Source: Bacillus pumilus (GTDB taxonomy: Bacteria > Bacillota > Bacilli > Bacillales > Bacillaceae). From it: DNA of 64,000 nucleotides. Below, piece after piece: positions 56,944-64,000 of this stretch. The stretch covers positions 1,054,001 through 1,118,000 of the forward strand of contig NZ_CP027116.1 in assembly GCF_003431975.1 (NCBI RefSeq). Direction: 5' to 3'. The translations under genes were made by a program, and so were the position numbers. Position 1 is the first letter of the stretch, and the number at the start of each line of letters is the position of its first letter. A model generated the notes under the pieces. The model was given only the letters and a program-made list of their open reading frames with translations. It had not been told where the DNA came from and ran no database searches.

Positions 56944-57711
56944 ATGATGTCACAATTATATGAGAGTGATCCTTTTGAAGAAATACGTAAATCTAAAGAG
57001 AAAAAAAGAAAACAGTTTGAAGAGGAATCGAATTCACAGGCTTATAAACAATCATCTGGGTATATGGTTGCCTTAATTGAAGATTTTAAGAAAGGTTTAG
57101 TTTTAATTTCAATAGCTGCTACTAGAGACTATAAAACTTATCAAGATAATGCTTTAATGTTCGGAACTGCTGATTTATTAAGTTCGCTTGTAGCCATAGA
57201 GCTAGTATCTAGAGAAATAATGATTAATGCTCCTAAAAGGGAATTAAGATATATGTTAGAAGCAACTATAAAATATGCAGCTGTTGACCAAACCTGTAAA
57301 GATAAAACTCTAGAAGAAAAGTTGAAATACTTGTATACAGAATTACCTCGTTCTTCTATTAGTCCCATTGATGAACTTAACGGTTTAACAGACATGATGG
57401 TCGCAGATACAAAGGAACTTTATTCATTACTATCGCAGTTTATACATCCTTCTCAAAAACAGATTACTGAATATCAACTCCGGTTAAAAAAAGGAGAGAT
57501 AGGATTTGAAACTCATAAAGAACTAGATTCTTTTAATCGTTTACTATTCAGGACATTTGATATAATACTTTACCTAACTTTTAGAAATATGGGTTATTAT
57601 GTAATGAAAGATGTTTTTTACAACATGAAAGATATGAAAGAATTTGAAAACTGGAAGTTTTTTAAAGGAAAACATGTTAAAACTTTACCTAATAAGTATA
57701 GGAAAAAATGA
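56944..57711 (+). CDS. unrecognised ICE cargo protein with HEPN/DUF5677-like features
   Basis: 255 residues, mostly helical, soluble. After a charged N-terminus comes LFGTADLLSSLVAIELVSREIMI, and later DTKELYSLLSQFIHPSQKQI, whose Y-xx-LS-xx-IHPS shape is like HEPN-type families such as DUF5677. The C-terminus is basic. It occupies the site between yddI and rapI, where no ICEBs1 core gene lies, and low G+C sets it apart. Defence or exclusion is a reasonable guess for this slot; not demonstrated. Confidence 0.6.
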   Translation: MMSQLYESDPFEEIRKSKEKKRKQFEEESNSQAYKQSSGYMVALIEDFKKGLVLISIAATRDYKTYQDNALMFGTADLLSSLVAIELVSREIMINAPKRELRYMLEATIKYAAVDQTCKDKTLEEKLKYLYTELPRSSISPIDELNGLTDMMVADTKELYSLLSQFIHPSQKQITEYQLRLKKGEIGFETHKELDSFNRLLFRTFDIILYLTFRNMGYYVMKDVFYNMKDMKEFENWKFFKGKHVKTLPNKYRKK

Positions 57712-57817
57712 AATTATTTCAAGTTAAAGGAAGTAATTATTAGTGTAAAAAAACAGTTTTGTTTGTTATTATTTACGAAAGAAAGAATTTTTTGCTATTT
57801 AAGGGGGTGTGAGGGTT

Positions 57818-58966
57818 ATGCGAGATTTGATACCATATGATCTAGTAACTACCAAGTTAAATCATTGGTATAGAGCCATAAAGACAGAAAATGTTGACTT
57901 GGCGAGAGAAATTAAGCAGCAAGTGAAGAGTGAACTAGATAGTATGGAGGAGAATCAAGATGCCCTTTTGTATTTTTCTTTGTTGGAATTTAGACACAGT
58001 TTGTTAGAAAGTCATCTTAACGCAAAAAATCCTCATGATTTAGATAAAACATATCTAACATTGAAAAAGGTTGAAAGACAAGAAAATTTGACAGGTATGT
58101 TAGAGTATTACTATTATTTTTTTATGGGGATGTATGAGTTCAGGAGAAAGGAACTAACGACCGCAATATCTGCTTATAGAAAAGCGGAAATGATGATATC
58201 TGAAATTAATGATGAAATTGAGCAAGCGGAGTTTTATTTTAAAGTTTCCTATGTTTATTATTATATGAAACAAACTTACTTCTCATTAAATTACGCTAAT
58301 AGAGCTTTAAATATTTACGAAAGATATGATGATTATTTAGTGCAGGCTCTTAGATGTCGATTTGTAATAGGTGGTAATTTAATAGATGAATCAAAGTTTA
58401 GGCAAGCTCTGCACATTTTTATAGAAATATTAGATATTGCTGAAAAAAATAAACTTTCTCATATTAAAGGGATGGCCCATATTAACGCTGCTATTTGTTA
58501 TGAAGAATTGAAGCAGTATAGCGATGTATGTGAACACCTTGATCTAGCATTAAATTATTTAGAATCTCATAATAACAGTTTCGTAACAAAGGCTCTATTT
58601 AATCAAACCCATGTATATTTAAAAAGAGGAATGTTTCTAGAAGCAAAGTATTATTATATTAAAGGGTTAAAATATGTAGACGAATTTAATGATGAAGAAT
58701 ACAAGTTGAAATTCATGATTTTAACAGGATTGTATTATGAAAATGATCACTCATTAATTTTGGAAGCTTTCGATTCCCTTTTAGAGAAGAACATGTATGC
58801 TGATGTTGAAAATCTGGCTTTGGAAGTAGCTGAATACTTTAGTTCAAACGAGAACTTCAAATTGGCAAATGATTACTTTAGAATGAGTATTGATGTAAGA
58901 AGAAAAATTAGAGAGGAGGAGCTTATTGATGAAAAAAATTCTGGTTACATCTATAATGTTGATTAG
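57818..58966 (+). CDS. RapI-like regulator
   Basis: 382 residues from ATG 57818 (GGGGGTG eight bases before; GTG 57809 alternative). N-terminal three-helix bundle (VTTKLNHWYRAIKTENVDLAREIKQQ), then TPR repeats (for example AEFYFKVSYVYYYMKQTYFSLNYANRAL and KGMAHINAAICYEELKQYSDVCEHLDLAL). In ICEBs1, RapI stimulates ImmA to cut ImmR and so triggers excision; PhrI peptide blocks RapI. The phrI start lies inside its 3' end. Confidence 0.92.
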   Translation: MRDLIPYDLVTTKLNHWYRAIKTENVDLAREIKQQVKSELDSMEENQDALLYFSLLEFRHSLLESHLNAKNPHDLDKTYLTLKKVERQENLTGMLEYYYYFFMGMYEFRRKELTTAISAYRKAEMMISEINDEIEQAEFYFKVSYVYYYMKQTYFSLNYANRALNIYERYDDYLVQALRCRFVIGGNLIDESKFRQALHIFIEILDIAEKNKLSHIKGMAHINAAICYEELKQYSDVCEHLDLALNYLESHNNSFVTKALFNQTHVYLKRGMFLEAKYYYIKGLKYVDEFNDEEYKLKFMILTGLYYENDHSLILEAFDSLLEKNMYADVENLALEVAEYFSSNENFKLANDYFRMSIDVRRKIREEELIDEKNSGYIYNVD

Positions 58967-59051
58967 TCTAGTGGCTTTTTCACAAATTGTTGAACATAAT
59001 GTTGAAAAAACTGAAAATGTGTATCAAGTTGCTGATAGAGTGGCAGCATAA
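58929..59051 (+). CDS. PhrI-like pre-signalling peptide
   Basis: 40 residues: signal peptide (KKILVTSIMLISLVAFSQIV) and a C-terminal pentapeptide DRVAA. ICEBs1 PhrI ends DRVGA, so the mature signal predicted here differs at one position. Exported, trimmed and re-imported by Opp, it should inhibit RapI when neighbouring cells already carry the element. It overlaps rapI by 38 bases (AGAGAGGAGGAGC is its ribosome site). Confidence 0.9.
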   Translation: MKKILVTSIMLISLVAFSQIVEHNVEKTENVYQVADRVAA

Positions 59052-59132
59052 TTTAATAAGGAGTTCATTTGTTCGTTTTAAAGAATTTTGCGAGTGAACT
59101 CCTTAAATTTAAAAGGATTATTCAGTTATATT

Positions 59133-59180
59133 GGAGTAAATTGGAGTACATAAATATTGGTTTTGAAAGAAATCCTTATT
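59133..59180. repeat. right end of the ICE: arm sites and attR core
   Basis: GGAGTA at 59133 and 59143 mirrors the left-end pair. The core AGAAATCCTTATT (59168-59180) is the right copy of the attL repeat. On the host side the core continues as an imperfect palindrome, AATCCTTATT-AA-ATAAGGGATT, the shape expected of an integrase core site. It lies 117 bases after phrI. Confidence 0.8.
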
Positions 59181-59196
59181 AAATAAGGGATTATTG

Positions 59197-59234
59197 TTGA
59201 AAATTTTGCTCGTTTACACTACAATGCTTAGTGT
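59197..59234 (+). promoter_or_regulatory. promoter/operator copy 2 of the BlaI-like operon
   Basis: TTGAAA (59197-59202), 17 bases, TACAAT (59220-59225). The -10 sits inside ACACTA-CAATGCT-TAGTGT (59216-59234), a perfect inverted repeat likely bound by the BlaI-like repressor encoded directly downstream. Copy 1 is at 31,663, beyond the ICE. Confidence 0.8.
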
Positions 59235-59245
59235 GAGGTGGTAAC

Positions 59246-59668
59246 ATGAAAATTCCTTCTTTTAAATATAATGAAAAGGGATTGAACCGTTTTTTCGGTC
59301 CTTTAGAGGGAAGAATTATGGAGATCCTTTATCAAGGTGAGGATATGCCGATTAAAGAGGTGCAGCAGAAGCTGTCAGACGAGAAGCCGATTAATTTCAA
59401 CACGGTGATGACTGTGCTGAACCGCTTAACCGAAAAAGGAATTGTGGAGAAAAAAACAAAAGGGCGTTCATCTATTTATAATCCTATTTTAACAAAAGAA
59501 GAATTTCTAAATGAGCAAACAAAATGGATTACGCAAGGATTGATGGATGATTTCGGTCCACTGGCAGTGAATCATATGGTGGATGCCATTGAAAGTGCTG
59601 ATCCTGAGTTACTCAAGGTTCTAGAAGCAAGGCTGGCATCTAAAAAAGAGGAGCAGCAAAATGATTAA
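59246..59668 (+). CDS. BlaI/MecI/CopY-family repressor
   Basis: 140 residues. N-terminal winged helix (EGRIMEILYQGEDMPIKEVQQKL, NFNTVMTVLNRLTEKGIVEK, then the wing KGRSSIYNPIL) and a C-terminal dimerisation helix region. It likely represses its own operon and, from operator similarity, the DoxX gene. It overlaps the next gene by eight bases. AGGTGG precedes the ATG. Confidence 0.88.
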   Translation: MKIPSFKYNEKGLNRFFGPLEGRIMEILYQGEDMPIKEVQQKLSDEKPINFNTVMTVLNRLTEKGIVEKKTKGRSSIYNPILTKEEFLNEQTKWITQGLMDDFGPLAVNHMVDAIESADPELLKVLEARLASKKEEQQND

Positions 59669-60500
59669 AATGAAATCGAGTCTGCTGTTTTTAGGCGGCA
59701 TATTGATTGGTTTAGCCATTTTTTATCAGATGGGGTATTACGTGCTTTCAAGCTTTTTTGGCTGGAATCAAGCATATAACCTAATCCATGTATGCCAGTC
59801 TGTTCTCGAATTCTATGGATTCACTCCTTTAAAATATTTTCTAGATGCCTTAGTCCTCTACACATTAGGGTTTGCGATTGTCTATCTGGCAAAACAAATC
59901 AGAAAGTACGTTGAATTTAAACGACATATGATGTGGACAGTAGAACACCAGTCGACCGAATCTTTGTCAGAGAAATATCAAAACGACATCATTGTGTTCC
60001 ATTGCCATGAACCGCTTGCTTTTGCAATGGGAATGCTTCACCCAAAGGTTTATTTATCAACAGCTCTCATGGACATGCTGGATGAAGAAGAGATTGACGC
60101 TGTTGTTCATCATGAATTGCATCATAAGTACAGCTATGACCCTTTAAAGTCTTTTATGTTCGTAATGCTCACAAAAGTCATTTGGTACATCCCAGTGTTA
60201 AAGCATATGAAACAAAGCTACTCTGTTTTTCGTGAAGTGATTGCAGATGACTATGCCATTCGGCAGACAGGTACTGAACTTGGAGTAGGACAGGCTCTAT
60301 TGAAACTGATTAAAAAGAGAACTCAGTTTCAAAAACAAACAAAGTTTGCGGTGTCCTTTGGAGATCGCGCGTTGAATTTAAGGATACAAAAAATATTAAA
60401 CCCAACGTACAATATTCCTTTTAATGTACCGATCATTCCAATCGTCACATCAGCCATTCTCATGGTGGCTTTAATGATTATGCTCAATCTCGATTACTAA
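59661..60500 (+). CDS. BlaR1-like M56 membrane metallopeptidase without sensor domain
   Basis: 279 residues. Membrane segments near both ends and in the N-terminal third; cytoplasmic zinc-protease motif HELHH in AVVHHELHHKYSYDPLK and the downstream glutamate in VFREVIADDYAIRQTG. It lacks the extracellular penicillin-binding sensor of BlaR1. It should cleave the partner repressor in response to an unknown membrane signal. Translationally coupled to the repressor gene. Confidence 0.87.
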   Translation: MIKMKSSLLFLGGILIGLAIFYQMGYYVLSSFFGWNQAYNLIHVCQSVLEFYGFTPLKYFLDALVLYTLGFAIVYLAKQIRKYVEFKRHMMWTVEHQSTESLSEKYQNDIIVFHCHEPLAFAMGMLHPKVYLSTALMDMLDEEEIDAVVHHELHHKYSYDPLKSFMFVMLTKVIWYIPVLKHMKQSYSVFREVIADDYAIRQTGTELGVGQALLKLIKKRTQFQKQTKFAVSFGDRALNLRIQKILNPTYNIPFNVPIIPIVTSAILMVALMIMLNLDY

Positions 60501-60519
60501 TTTTTTTTACTTATTAACA

Positions 60520-60537
60520 TTACGTATTGTAGTGTAA
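60520..60537. promoter_or_regulatory. BlaI-like operator upstream of the DoxX gene
   Basis: TTACGTATTGTAGTGTAA reads TTACACTACAATACGTAA on the other strand and shares TTACACTACAAT with the two operators of the repressor operon. It suggests that the DoxX gene belongs to the same small regulon. Confidence 0.6.
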
Positions 60538-60557
60538 AAACAGGAGGAAATCACTAT

Positions 60558-60968
60558 ATGAAAACGAATCAAGAAATAGGTACACTTTTTGTACGCGTTA
60601 TTTTAGGTATTATTTTCTTTTTACACGGGCTTCAGGCATATCAAGGAGGTCTGGGAGGCACAGCAGCATTTTTTGGACAAATCGGTTTACCTGAATTTAT
60701 GGCCTATATTGTGAAGACAATTGAACTGGTCGGTGGTATCGCTTTAATTTTAGGTCTAGGAACACGTATTTTTGCCGCATTATTTGTACCAATTATGGCT
60801 GTAGCGATTATCACTGTTGGTTTTTCTAGAGGATTTATTGGCGGTTATGAATTTGAACTCTCGCTACTCGTCATGGCGCTTTATTTAGCACTTAGCGGCA
60901 GTAAGATGCTGTCAATTGATGGGGTACTCAAGCATCAGCAGAAAAGCAATGAAGCAAAATTTCATTAA
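60558..60968 (+). CDS. DoxX-family membrane protein
   Basis: 136 residues, four membrane segments. GTLFVRVILGIIFFLHGLQAY and TIELVGGIALILGLGTRIFA are the DoxX signature. The family is tied to quinone/thiol redox and oxidative stress responses. AGGAGG lies seven bases before ATG 60558. Confidence 0.88.
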   Translation: MKTNQEIGTLFVRVILGIIFFLHGLQAYQGGLGGTAAFFGQIGLPEFMAYIVKTIELVGGIALILGLGTRIFAALFVPIMAVAIITVGFSRGFIGGYEFELSLLVMALYLALSGSKMLSIDGVLKHQQKSNEAKFH

Positions 60969-60975
60969 ACGATCA

Positions 60976-61019
60976 TGAAAAAACTCCTACTGCTATTTGT
61001 GGCAGAGGAGTTTTTTTAA
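60976..61019 (+). terminator. terminator after the DoxX gene
   Basis: AAAAACTCCTACTGC and GGCAGAGGAGTTTTTTT arms with small bulges around TATTTGT. The 146 bases that follow, to the yhjR stop, hold no gene that I can support. Confidence 0.85.
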
Positions 61020-61165
61020 TGGCCAAATCTATATTTTCTCGTTTGAAAATGGGAAAGAGCTGCGAGGTTTTGCTACATTTAGCGTTTTCTTTGACATATT
61101 GAATGAACGAAAAATCGATTTCATTTTTTGACGGAACATACGATCTCCTATTAAAATAGGACTAT

Positions 61166-61612
61166 CTAAGAAACATGGTGCGTTAAAAAGTATAAAAACC
61201 ATACAGCATGCTGCTGTTCATCTTGAGCAATGCGTTTCATTAGCTCTTTTGTTCCTTGGTCGCGGACATAGTCGGATATGCTTAAGTAAAAATCGACCGT
61301 TTTTTGTTCATCTTTAAAGGCAAAAACAAGGCCTTCTCTGAATTGGTCTGGGCAAGGTTCTGTTATGCTCGGTTTGTGGTTTTTACCTGTCAAAGAATAA
61401 TATAGCTTTGAAAATAGTTGATAGTGCCTGACTTCATCCTGGCGTATTTCTTGAATGACCTTTTTCGCCTCAGGATTTTTTGCATTTTGGGCAAGTTTTT
61501 CGTAGCATTGGATCGCAGAATATTCACCATTGATCGCCTTCTCAAGGTCTGAAATAATTCTTGTATTTTGGCGCATGTCATATGGTGAGTAGTCATAGTA
61601 ACCGTAATACAT
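61166..61612 (-). CDS. YhjR-like ferritin/rubrerythrin-fold protein
   Basis: 148 residues from ATG 61612. Two E-x-x-H ferritin-like helices pairs: EKAINGEYSAIQCYEKLAQ with IRQDEVRHYQLFSKL, and VFAFKDEQKTVDFYLSISD with IAQDEQQHAVWFLYFL, giving the diiron ligand set. N-terminal MYYGYYDYSPYD is Tyr-rich. Position directly before addB matches B. subtilis yhjR. It is opposite in direction to addB. Confidence 0.85.
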   Translation of the reverse strand: MYYGYYDYSPYDMRQNTRIISDLEKAINGEYSAIQCYEKLAQNAKNPEAKKVIQEIRQDEVRHYQLFSKLYYSLTGKNHKPSITEPCPDQFREGLVFAFKDEQKTVDFYLSISDYVRDQGTKELMKRIAQDEQQHAVWFLYFLTHHVS

Positions 61613-61779
61613 GATATTGCCAGCCTCCATTTTGTTCATGATGGTTTATGATATGAAAAGAGTGAAGAAAAGTGCCTATGTGATGTCAATCAAAGAGAAG
61701 AACGGGAATGTGATATGAAAATAGCCATTTACCTTTATTTTCGCTAGAATATGAGTACATAAGAAAGGTGTTGTGGAAC

Positions 61780-64000
61780 GTGAAGATTCAGTTTTTAGCA
61801 GGCAGATCGGGGAGTGGAAAAACGACTGCAATTTTAGAGGAAATCAAAGAACAGCTTCGGCTTGATCCGTTGGGTCCGCCAATCATTTTTTTAGTCCCGG
61901 ATCAAATGACATTTTTAATGGAATATGAGCTTGCGAAAACGTCTGAAGCTGGCGGAATGATCAGAGCCAAAGTATTTAGTTTCACTCGTCTTGCTTGGTC
62001 TATTTTACAGCAGACTGGTGGAGCGAACCGTCAATTTGTGACAAGCACAGGGATTCAAATGCTTTTAAGAAAAGTGATTGAAGAGCAGAAGGAAAAATTT
62101 AAGGTATTCAAAAAAGCGAGTGATAAGCCGGGATTTGTCGAGCAAATTGAAAAAACAATGGCTGAATTCAAAAGGTATTGTATGCTGCCAGAGGATATTG
62201 AAAAAATCTCAATGTCGAGCATGTATTCAGAGTATACGGAAGAAAGACGGGCAGCTGAAAAATTGCATGATCTGCATGTTCTGTATCAGCAGATGGAGCA
62301 GCATTTACAAGATGAATATGTGCACTCTGAAGACTATTTGACACTTCTCGCGCAGCAAATCCCTTCATCTGAAGAAATAAAGGGAGCACACATTTATATA
62401 GATGGTTTTTATCAATTTACGCCGCAGCAGCTTCTCGTCATTGAACAACTTCTGCTACATGCAGCAAAAATAACTGCTGCTTTCACAGTAGATCGCTCCT
62501 ATCATGATACGCAGCCAAATGAACTTGATTTATTCCGTATGACAGGTAAAACGTATTTCCAGCTCTATCAGCTTGCCAAAGAGTGCGAGGCTGACATTTC
62601 TGAGCACGTCTTGGAGAGAAACAACCGGCATCTTCATACACCAGATCTTGCTTATTTAGAACACCAATATGAACAGCGTCCAGTGAAGCCATATCAGGAA
62701 AACACCCCTCATCTCACCGTGTCTAAAAGTGCGAATAAACGAGCTGAAATTGAGGGAGTAGCAAGAGATATTCTCGATTTAGTGAGAGAAAAAGGGCTCA
62801 GATTGCGAGATATTTCGATTGTTGCACGGCATGTAGATGACTATAAAGATACGTTAAAAGAGGTTTTTCGAGATTACGATATTCCTTTTTTTATTGATGG
62901 AAATGAATCAATGCAGTATCATCCGCTCATTGAATTAATTCGTTCGAGTTTGGATGTCATAAAAGGAAACTGGCGCTATGAAGCGGTATTTCGCTGCGTG
63001 AAAACAGAGTTCTTATTTCCGCTTGAACTCGTGAAGAACAAAGCGAGAGAACAGGCAGATCAGCTTGAAAACTATTGTATTGCTTATGGTGTAAAAGGAG
63101 AACGCTGGACAAACGGTTCTCGGTTTCACTATAGGCGATTCCAATCGTTAGATGAGGATTTTGGACAAACAGATCAAGAAATTGAAATGGAACAAATGCT
63201 GAATGACGTCAAAGAATGGATCGTGCCCCCGCTTTTACAGCTGCAGAAAAGGCTGAAAAAAGCCCAAAAGGTAAAAGAAATGGTAGAGGCTGTCTATGTC
63301 TTTTTAGAAGAGATACAAGTGCCGGATAAACTTGAAAAAGCGAGACTTGAGGCTGAAGAAGCAGGCAGGCTTGCAGAAGCGATGCAGCACGGACAAGTCT
63401 GGGACGCGGTGATTCAATTAATGGATGAATTTGTTGAAATGCTAGGTGAAGAAGAGCTCTCATTCCCTTTATTCCAACAGATGATGGATACAGGGCTAGC
63501 CTCTCTAAAATTCGCTTTAATTCCGCCTTCGCTTGACCAAGTATTTATCGGAAGTATGGATTTATCCAGAATGTATCAAGTAAAGTGTACGTTTATCATT
63601 GGTGTAAATGATGGCGTTATTCCCGCCCGACCTTCTGATGAGAGTGTATTGTCTGAGGATGACCGTGAATGGTTAAAACGAGCAGGAGCAGAGCTGGCAG
63701 AGACAGGAAAGGAAAGGCTGCTAGATGAGCAATTTTTAATTTACCAAGCGTTATCGAGTCCATCCTATCATTTGTATGTATCCTATTCGGCTGCAGATGC
63801 AGAAGGACGTTCTCTATTGCCTTCGACTCTCATCAAGTACTGCCAAGAGCTTATGCCAAATCATCAGCAGGCTCTTTATGTGTTAGATCCAGAACAGCTA
63901 GATGAAGAGGAGCAATTAAAATTTGTAGCGAATGAGCATGTTTCGTTATCGTATACCGTCTCGCAGCTGCAGCAATGGCTTAACCAATATCCCATTAGCG
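61780..64000 (+). CDS. AddB, helicase/nuclease subunit B (3' end outside window)
   Basis: 740 codons visible of about 1165; the frame is open to the right edge. The start is GTG 61780 with AAAGGTG nine bases before. Walker A FLAGRSGSGKTT (residues 5-16) is the AddB signature; later blocks include IFLVPDQMTFLMEYELA, IYIDGFYQFTPQQLL, ISIVARHVDDY and KCTFIIGVNDGVIPARP. With AddA it resects double-strand breaks for recombination and defends against phage DNA. The C-terminal nuclease domain and its iron-sulphur cysteines lie outside. Confidence 0.95.
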   Translation, partial: MKIQFLAGRSGSGKTTAILEEIKEQLRLDPLGPPIIFLVPDQMTFLMEYELAKTSEAGGMIRAKVFSFTRLAWSILQQTGGANRQFVTSTGIQMLLRKVIEEQKEKFKVFKKASDKPGFVEQIEKTMAEFKRYCMLPEDIEKISMSSMYSEYTEERRAAEKLHDLHVLYQQMEQHLQDEYVHSEDYLTLLAQQIPSSEEIKGAHIYIDGFYQFTPQQLLVIEQLLLHAAKITAAFTVDRSYHDTQPNELDLFRMTGKTYFQLYQLAKECEADISEHVLERNNRHLHTPDLAYLEHQYEQRPVKPYQENTPHLTVSKSANKRAEIEGVARDILDLVREKGLRLRDISIVARHVDDYKDTLKEVFRDYDIPFFIDGNESMQYHPLIELIRSSLDVIKGNWRYEAVFRCVKTEFLFPLELVKNKAREQADQLENYCIAYGVKGERWTNGSRFHYRRFQSLDEDFGQTDQEIEMEQMLNDVKEWIVPPLLQLQKRLKKAQKVKEMVEAVYVFLEEIQVPDKLEKARLEAEEAGRLAEAMQHGQVWDAVIQLMDEFVEMLGEEELSFPLFQQMMDTGLASLKFALIPPSLDQVFIGSMDLSRMYQVKCTFIIGVNDGVIPARPSDESVLSEDDREWLKRAGAELAETGKERLLDEQFLIYQALSSPSYHLYVSYSAADAEGRSLLPSTLIKYCQELMPNHQQALYVLDPEQLDEEEQLKFVANEHVSLSYTVSQLQQWLNQYPIS

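Larger units (their letters stand above)
31720..59180. mobile_element. ICEBs1-family integrative and conjugative element
   Basis: About 27.5 kb bounded by the direct repeat AGAAATCCTTATT. The backbone int-immA-immR-(divergent)-xis-ydcO-ydcP-conQ-oriT-nicK-conB-conC-conD-conE-conG-cwlT-yddI-rapI-phrI matches ICEBs1 gene for gene. Insertions relative to ICEBs1 (about 20 kb) are the surface protein, the small-protein cluster, the Tad-like module and the toxin candidate. The target is intergenic, not a tRNA gene. ICEBs1's exclusion gene yddJ and spbK are not found; another gene occupies the cargo slot before rapI. Confidence 0.93.

Noticed and set aside
31720..59180. Integration into a tRNA gene, as ICEBs1 does
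   Set aside because: Neither end shows a tRNA cloverleaf or a conserved tRNA 3' end; both flanks are promoter-type intergenic DNA.

Overview
The window looks like a chromosomal segment of a Bacillus, probably of the B. pumilus / safensis / altitudinis type. The host genes keep the order known from the B. subtilis comK-addB interval (comK, yhjD, yhjE, sipV, yhjR, addB). The codon use and strong AGGAGG-type ribosome sites also fit. Genus is well supported; the species group is inference. Two large integrated elements interrupt this backbone.

Region 1 (1 to about 21,860) is the right part of an SPP1-like siphophage prophage. In order it has portal (open at the left edge), minor head protein, scaffold, major capsid, head-tail connectors, tail tube, tail assembly chaperones, a 1549-residue tape measure, Dit, Tal/receptor-binding protein, BhlA-type protein, holin and amidase. 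Past the lysis genes is a cargo segment flanked by broken lysin 3' ends. It carries a secreted protein, three tiny membrane peptides and a DNA-binding protein, followed by an AbiF-type abortive-infection gene with its own small RNA upstream. The prophage ends inside comK: only the C-terminal part of comK is present (about 21,860-22,219). Both the major capsid and the tail tube genes end in CCC-TAA followed in the +1 frame by a homologous fibronectin type III domain, so dual programmed +1 frameshifting is very likely.

Region 2 (22.2-31.7 kb) is host backbone: a D-threonine-aldolase-like PLP enzyme, a lipoprotein, a MocR regulator divergent from an MFS transporter, an orphan barstar, an LCP cell-wall ligase, yhjD, yhjE, sipV and an AbrB-family membrane protein.

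Region 3 (about 31,720-59,180) is an ICEBs1-family integrative and conjugative element of about 27.5 kb. It is bounded by a 13-bp direct repeat (AGAAATCCTTATT). It has int, immA, immR, xis, ydcO-like and ydcP-like genes, conQ, oriT, nicK, conB, conC, conD, conE, conG, cwlT, yddI, rapI and phrI. The predicted PhrI pentapeptide is DRVAA, against DRVGA in ICEBs1. ICEBs1 lacks several things found here: two copies of a hairpin-rich element that is probably a single-strand origin, a thioester/MucBP surface protein, a tandem family of roughly 100-residue proteins (one needing a -1 frameshift at A-AAA-AAG), and a Tad-like module (TadA-type ATPase, TadB-like and TadC-like membrane proteins, pseudopilin-like proteins) placed between nicK and conB. 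There is also a candidate type I toxin-antitoxin between conE and conG.

Region 4 (59.2-64 kb) is host again: a BlaI-like repressor, a BlaR1-like M56 protease, a DoxX protein, the ferritin-like YhjR, and addB, which runs off the right edge. The ICE lies between two near-identical promoter/operator copies upstream of the BlaI-like gene, so it separates a tandem promoter.

The most interesting parts are the Tad-equipped ICE, the doubly frameshifted and apparently segment-swapped capsid system, and the AbiF-RNA module next to the comK attachment site.
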